Positions 6,079-9,734 of a stretch of 9,734 bases of DNA are shown piece by piece; position 1 is the first letter of the stretch, and the number at the start of each line of letters is the position of its first letter. Source of the stretch: Candidatus Aegiribacteria sp. (GTDB lineage: Bacteria; Fermentibacterota; Fermentibacteria; Fermentibacterales; JCC-6); assembly GCA_030638185.1 (NCBI GenBank), contig DAOWFD010000127.1, positions 1-9,734 of the forward strand. Direction: 5' to 3'. Made by a program: the position numbers and the translations under genes. The notes beneath the pieces are model-generated. The model had not been told where the DNA came from, searched no databases, and saw only the letters and a program-made list of their open reading frames with translations.

Positions 6079-6567
6079 ATGAACGAAATCCTTGTGACAA
6101 GAAGAAGAAAGATCATCCGTTTCACCTGTCATGGGGTACCGACTAAACCAGGTACAGCAGGTATGCTTTTTACCGCACTCGGGAAGAAGGAAATAAACAT
6201 TCTTCATATGTTCAATACCGAACACGGAGGAGAAGAGGGAGATATATCCTTCAGTGTTGCCGAAGGCTGCTTTGAAAAGACAAGTGGAGTTCTTAATGAA
6301 GTAAAGGATAAGGTTGGAATTGAGAGTATCACAGTACAGCATGATCTCGCGATACTCAGCTTCGACCTTGAGGAGACCGTATGTGAAACGGTTATAGGGA
6401 CCATGACCCTCGCATTGAGCGCCCTGGCCAAAGAACACATCGATGTGAAGCACATCGCCGCCAGCAGGAACAGGGTCTTTGTTGTCCTCTCGGACGAGGA
6501 GGCTGATACCGCTTCCTACACACTCAGCAGGGTACTGAAGGAAGATCCCATAATACACCCCATCTGA
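6079..6567 (+). CDS. Stand-alone tandem ACT-domain protein, aspartokinase-regulatory-like
   Basis: This 162-aa protein consists almost entirely of two ACT domains. The first (about 12-80) has GVPTKPGTAGMLFTALGKKE followed by INILHMFNTEHG; the second (about 89-155) has TLALSALAKEHIDVKHIAAS and NRVFVVLSDEEAD. The order and motifs resemble the C-terminal regulatory pair of aspartate kinase, which binds lysine or threonine, but there is no kinase domain before it in this frame. It starts at ATG 6079 with AGGAAG five bases upstream, 15 bases after the fumarase beta stop, so it is the apparent last gene of the operon. A role as an amino-acid-sensing regulator of the enzymes encoded beside it is inference; it could also be a partner for a kinase encoded elsewhere. 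The ligand cannot be read from the sequence. Confidence 0.8.
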   Translation: MNEILVTRRRKIIRFTCHGVPTKPGTAGMLFTALGKKEINILHMFNTEHGGEEGDISFSVAEGCFEKTSGVLNEVKDKVGIESITVQHDLAILSFDLEETVCETVIGTMTLALSALAKEHIDVKHIAASRNRVFVVLSDEEADTASYTLSRVLKEDPIIHPI

Positions 6568-6601
6568 TCCGCACCATGGTACTGTATTCCGGTCTTCTTC
6601 A

Positions 6602-6646
6602 TCCTGATGAAACAAATGTGATAATCCCGGGTATCTGTCATCAGGA
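6602..6646 (+). promoter_or_regulatory. Inverted repeat overlapping the sppA Shine-Dalgarno
   Basis: TCCTGATGA (6602-6610) and TCATCAGGA (6638-6646) are a perfect 9-bp inverted repeat with a 27-base loop. The right arm contains the first four bases of AGGAGG (6643-6648), the ribosome-binding site of the 6658 ATG. In RNA the stem could partly hide that site when transcription reads through from the upstream operon. Regulatory use is inferred. Confidence 0.4.
6617..6625 (+). promoter_or_regulatory. Candidate extended -10 promoter upstream of sppA
   Basis: TGTGATAAT at 6617-6625 has the TG-n-[TATAAT-like] form of an extended -10 element. A weak -35-like TTCATC lies at 6598-6603, spaced 16 bases. 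A transcript starting about 6632 would lack the left arm of the adjacent inverted repeat and so leave the ribosome-binding site free. Confidence 0.3.
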
Positions 6647-6657
6647 GGGAGAGAAAG

Positions 6658-9006
6658 ATGAAAATTTTCAATTGTATTCCGGTTCTATTTTTTCTTGTAT
6701 CCATGGCGGGGGCTTACTCTGCACCAGGTCCGAATGAAGTATTCGACTGGGTAGCCTACCCCGAAGCTGGTAATCCTGAACTTGTGAACCCGGCTGGTTT
6801 CAGTTTTGTAAACAGCCTCAGGCTACGGCTCGGCATGGCAGCATCCGATAGTACCTTTGAAGGGTTTAACAGGGTTTCAATAGCATTCCCCGGCGCCGGT
6901 ATTTCCGGATGGTGGGACGATAATGTCAGTATGAGGAAATTCACCATCTCCTCCAGTATGAGTATCTTCGAAAACATTGCTTCGATCGGCGTGGGTTACA
7001 CCTGGTTCGACCCCACAGTTAAAGTCAGTCCCTTTTCCGGGAAGAAATTCTTTGCTCTTGGGCTTATTGTCCGCCCCCTTGAATGGTTCAGCTTCGGCCT
7101 CGTGAGAAGGGGAGGGATGGATCTCCCCGGTGATGCTGATATCGAAACAGCATACAAAGCCGGATTCGCGGTAAGACCGCTGGGTGAAGATCTTACGATT
7201 GTTACCAACCTGGAAACCGGAACGGATTTCGAGGATCACAGATTTTCAGCAGGGGTCGAAGTTCGCCCCATGGAAGGATTTTCCATCAGGGCTGATGTCG
7301 GAGAGGATTACCTGAGTCTGGGCCTGGAAGCCGGATTCGGAAACGCCGCCATTTCATATGGCGCATTGAGCGATAATGACTATTCCTATTCCTCTTCAAG
7401 GGGGGATATAACCTTCAGTACCGGCCCCGGACCGAACCTGCTTGAACCGTCGGGTGTATTCATTCGGCTTGAGACCGATCAATTCGATGAACTCAGACAG
7501 AGGCCTTTCCTGGGCTCTGTCCAGCCGTGCTTTACGGAAACAGCCCTTCTTCTGGACAGGATCGCTTCAGACAATTCCGTTTCCGGGGTGATAGTCGATA
7601 TCGAGGGGTCAGCAGGTTCCCCGGCACAGGCTGAGGAGATAAGAAACCTCCTGCAGCGCGCATCGGAATCCGGAAAGAAAGTATATTTCTATATTGAGTA
7701 TGTCAGCAACGGAGGATACTACCTGGCTTCCTGCGGCAGCAGCATCTGGATCCATCCTTGTGGAGAGGTCTCGTTCATCGGCCTGGCATTCGGGGGGTTA
7801 TTCTTCAGGGAATTCCTTGACCGCGTGGGTATATACCCGGATTTCCAGCATATAGGCGAGTACAAGAGTGCAAGCGACATGCTGACCCGTTCGGATATGT
7901 CCGATGCCCAGAGAAGAGCTACTTCTACTCTTCTTGAATCTTTCCAGCAGGAACTGACGGCAGGAGTTGCCAACGGTACGGGGCTTGAACCCGCGCAGCT
8001 TCACACGATCATGAACGCCGGACCCTATACCGCGGAGAGAGCGGTAACAGCCGGAATTGTAGACGGCGTCTGTTATCAGGATCAGGTTGAGGAGAGAATT
8101 TCCGATGAACTGGGCAGAGAGATTTCCGTAATTTCAATAGAGAACTATGCCGCATCCATACCGGCTGATGACGAATGGGGTCCAGATAAGCATATCGCGG
8201 TTGTAGTGGCATCAGGTGCTATCTTGAGGGGAGAGAGCGGTTCGTCCTTCCCCTTTGGCAGGGTTATGGGCAGTGAGACGGTAAGTGATCTCCTCCAGGA
8301 AGCCGCATCACATACCGGTGTTCAGGCGATCGTGCTTAGAATCGATTCCCCTGGCGGGGACGCCCTTGCCAGCGCCGACATACATCATGCTGTTGAGAGA
8401 GCCCGTCGTAGAATTCCCGTAATCGTTTCCATGGGTGGCGTGGCAGCGTCCGGCGGTTATTACATAGCCTGCGGAGCGGACAGGATTCTTGCCGACAGGA
8501 TGACAATTACAGGTTCCATAGGAATAATATCGGGTAAATTTTCCTTCGGTGGTTTGATGGACAGACTGGGAATAAACGTTGAGGAAGTTACAACAGGTCC
8601 CATGGCATCGATGAACAGCTCATTCCGCCCTTATACTGACAGAGAGAGGGGAAGAGCATTCGATCTTCTGGAGGACGGGTACAACCTTTTCGTAAAAACG
8701 GTGGCTGAAGGCAGGGAGATGACCTTCGAAGAGGTGGACTCCGTAGGACGGGGCAGGATATGGTCCGGTAGCGACGCCCTGGGAATCGGAATTATTGACG
8801 AGTGTGGGGGAGTTGTCGATGCGGTATACTACGCTGCCAGGCTTACCGGAATGGAGGTCGACGAAGTGCCGGAAGTCCGTATTTACCCGACACCGTCTTT
8901 TCCGGGAACCATGGAAATGCCGGGATTCGGAGTATCTGAAAGCCTTATTGAGTTTCTGGGTTCCGATCATGTTCTATACCTGATGCAGCCGGTAAGTATC
9001 GAATAG
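6658..9006 (+). CDS. sppA: SppA-type (S49) signal peptide peptidase fused to an N-terminal beta-barrel-like domain
   Basis: The 782-aa protein starts with a signal peptide (K2, hydrophobic core about 7-18, likely cleavage near AGA-YS). Residues about 25-260 are beta-rich with an early ELVNPAGFSF (41-50), like the NPAG motif of PorV/FadL-type outer-membrane barrels, and a recurring G-x-x-VRP unit at 135-140, 169-174 and 199-204. From about 265 there are two S49 peptidase domains as in the long E. coli SppA. The Lys of the catalytic dyad is K403 in GEYKSA, and the Ser is S598 in VAASGGYYIA. In the first domain the Ser position is N351 (SNGGYYLAS), and in the second the Lys position appears to be Ala, so the two halves complement each other. 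SppA proteins normally clear cleaved signal peptides at the inner membrane; here the usual transmembrane anchor is replaced. It follows the ACT gene by 90 bases. Confidence 0.88.
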   Translation: MKIFNCIPVLFFLVSMAGAYSAPGPNEVFDWVAYPEAGNPELVNPAGFSFVNSLRLRLGMAASDSTFEGFNRVSIAFPGAGISGWWDDNVSMRKFTISSSMSIFENIASIGVGYTWFDPTVKVSPFSGKKFFALGLIVRPLEWFSFGLVRRGGMDLPGDADIETAYKAGFAVRPLGEDLTIVTNLETGTDFEDHRFSAGVEVRPMEGFSIRADVGEDYLSLGLEAGFGNAAISYGALSDNDYSYSSSRGDITFSTGPGPNLLEPSGVFIRLETDQFDELRQRPFLGSVQPCFTETALLLDRIASDNSVSGVIVDIEGSAGSPAQAEEIRNLLQRASESGKKVYFYIEYVSNGGYYLASCGSSIWIHPCGEVSFIGLAFGGLFFREFLDRVGIYPDFQHIGEYKSASDMLTRSDMSDAQRRATSTLLESFQQELTAGVANGTGLEPAQLHTIMNAGPYTAERAVTAGIVDGVCYQDQVEERISDELGREISVISIENYAASIPADDEWGPDKHIAVVVASGAILRGESGSSFPFGRVMGSETVSDLLQEAASHTGVQAIVLRIDSPGGDALASADIHHAVERARRRIPVIVSMGGVAASGGYYIACGADRILADRMTITGSIGIISGKFSFGGLMDRLGINVEEVTTGPMASMNSSFRPYTDRERGRAFDLLEDGYNLFVKTVAEGREMTFEEVDSVGRGRIWSGSDALGIGIIDECGGVVDAVYYAARLTGMEVDEVPEVRIYPTPSFPGTMEMPGFGVSESLIEFLGSDHVLYLMQPVSIE

Positions 9007-9110
9007 GCTATGAACTGAGAAATTCGAAGAATCTCCGCCATTCCCGCAGTGTCCTGACAATACGTTCGGATATCGTGAATAAATAGTCTACCGGGAAGAG
9101 GAAAGAAAAA
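9007..9110 (+). other. Short gap between sppA and the methyltransferase; no clear terminator or promoter
   Basis: I see no convincing hairpin with a T-run after the sppA stop and no good promoter pair. An AGAGGA (9097-9102) purine-rich sequence at the end probably serves as ribosome-binding site for the next gene. Confidence 0.4.
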
Positions 9111-9734
9111 ATAGAGCTGTACAACAACGAATTTTACAGGAATCGGCACAAAAATACGCTTTACGCTGCGCAAACCATATTATCTGTCGTTCAAAGAGTT
9201 GTTCCTGAGATAAAATCCGCAGTTGATCTGGGCTGCGGGGTTGGTACGTGGCTCTATGTGCTGGAGCAGAGGGGGGCTAATGATATCTGTGGGATTGATG
9301 GAAACTGGGTAAAAAAAGATTATCTGGAAATTCAAAAGGAGTGCTTTATTGAGCATGATTTTGGAAAGGACACAAATCCAAATATCGGTCGGACTTTTGA
9401 CTTGGCAATTTCACTTGAAGTTGTAGAACATTTACCATCCAGTTCCGCAAAGGGTTTTGTTTCGTTACTTACGAGTTTATCGGATTTTATTCTATTTTCC
9501 TCCGCTATTCCCGACCAGGAAGGAAAGGGTCATATCAACGAACAATGGCCGGACTATTGGATTTCCCTGTTCGAAAATAGAGGGTATGCTGGATTTGATT
9601 TTATCAGGAAAAATATTTGGAACGATAAATTAATTCAGTTCTGGTATCGGCAGAACACCCTTCTTTTTGTTAAGAATGAAAGGATTATAGATTTAATGTT
9701 TGAAAGTTCGCCTAATGACCATACTCCACCCGAA
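9111..9734 (+). CDS. Class I SAM-dependent methyltransferase, partial (runs off right edge), non-canonical start
   Basis: An open frame of 208 codons continues to the last base. Motif I, AVDLGCGVGTW, is at 37-47 (numbering from ATA as residue 1), with the acidic residue that would contact the SAM ribose in GIDGNW (D63). LEVVEHLP (102-109) is the post-motif seen in Methyltransf_11/23 proteins, and HINEQWPDYW (141-150) is typical of a subgroup often found near glycan or surface-polysaccharide genes. The frame is closed upstream by TAG at 9084-9086, and between there and the conserved start of the protein there is no ATG, GTG or TTG. ATA at 9111, with AGAGGA eight bases before it, is the best start; CTG at 9117 is the alternative. 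GC is lower (about 35-40% in lines counted by hand) than in the preceding operon. The acceptor substrate is unknown. Confidence 0.8.
   Translation, partial: MELYNNEFYRNRHKNTLYAAQTILSVVQRVVPEIKSAVDLGCGVGTWLYVLEQRGANDICGIDGNWVKKDYLEIQKECFIEHDFGKDTNPNIGRTFDLAISLEVVEHLPSSSAKGFVSLLTSLSDFILFSSAIPDQEGKGHINEQWPDYWISLFENRGYAGFDFIRKNIWNDKLIQFWYRQNTLLFVKNERIIDLMFESSPNDHTPPE

Noticed and set aside
5842..6615. 257-codon open frame on the minus strand across fumarase beta and the ACT gene
   Set aside because: It is fully antisense to two well-supported genes and shows no family motifs.

Overview
The window looks like chromosomal DNA from a Gram-negative bacterium. It carries housekeeping and central-metabolism genes at roughly 55-60% GC (hand counts of sample lines), frequent AGA/AGG arginine codons, and a secreted protein with a predicted outer-membrane-type beta-barrel. 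A lineage within or near the FCB superphylum or related candidate phyla is a guess from gene style only; there is no rRNA or tRNA to anchor it.

Layout. Positions 1-320 (minus) hold the first 106 codons of a GlcD-like FAD oxidoreductase that runs off the left edge. Positions 321-888 carry no intact gene: a candidate promoter with an 11-bp palindrome for the oxidoreductase, a stretch of unrecognised sequence with coding-like debris, and a 166-bp MITE-like element with 28-bp imperfect terminal inverted repeats (676-841). Glutamyl-tRNA synthetase gltX lies on the minus strand (889-2388). A 235-bp divergent control region with several inverted repeats separates it from a plus-strand operon.

The plus-strand operon is sucC-sucD (succinyl-CoA synthetase, both subunits), then the two subunits of a class I [4Fe-4S] fumarase, then a small protein made of two aspartokinase-like ACT domains. 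The first junctions overlap (TGATG, TTGA) and the rest are short gaps, so it is very probably one transcription unit. Both fumarase subunits start with TTG behind strong Shine-Dalgarno sequences. Together the enzymes cover succinyl-CoA <-> succinate and fumarate <-> malate; the succinate/fumarate redox enzyme is not here. The ACT protein is a plausible amino-acid sensor for this pathway, but that is inference.

Ninety bases further on is a large SppA-type (S49) peptidase of 782 aa. Its first ~250 residues are a signal peptide plus a beta-rich, PorV/FadL-like domain instead of the usual N-terminal membrane anchor. Its translation start sits next to a 9-bp inverted repeat that could hide the Shine-Dalgarno. 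The last ~620 bases are a lower-GC SAM-dependent methyltransferase fragment that runs off the right edge and has no canonical start codon (ATA is the best candidate).

The most interesting items are the barrel-SppA fusion, the stand-alone ACT pair in a TCA-cycle operon, the MITE-like element, and the odd start of the methyltransferase. I do not see a defence system, CRISPR array, prophage or biosynthetic cluster.
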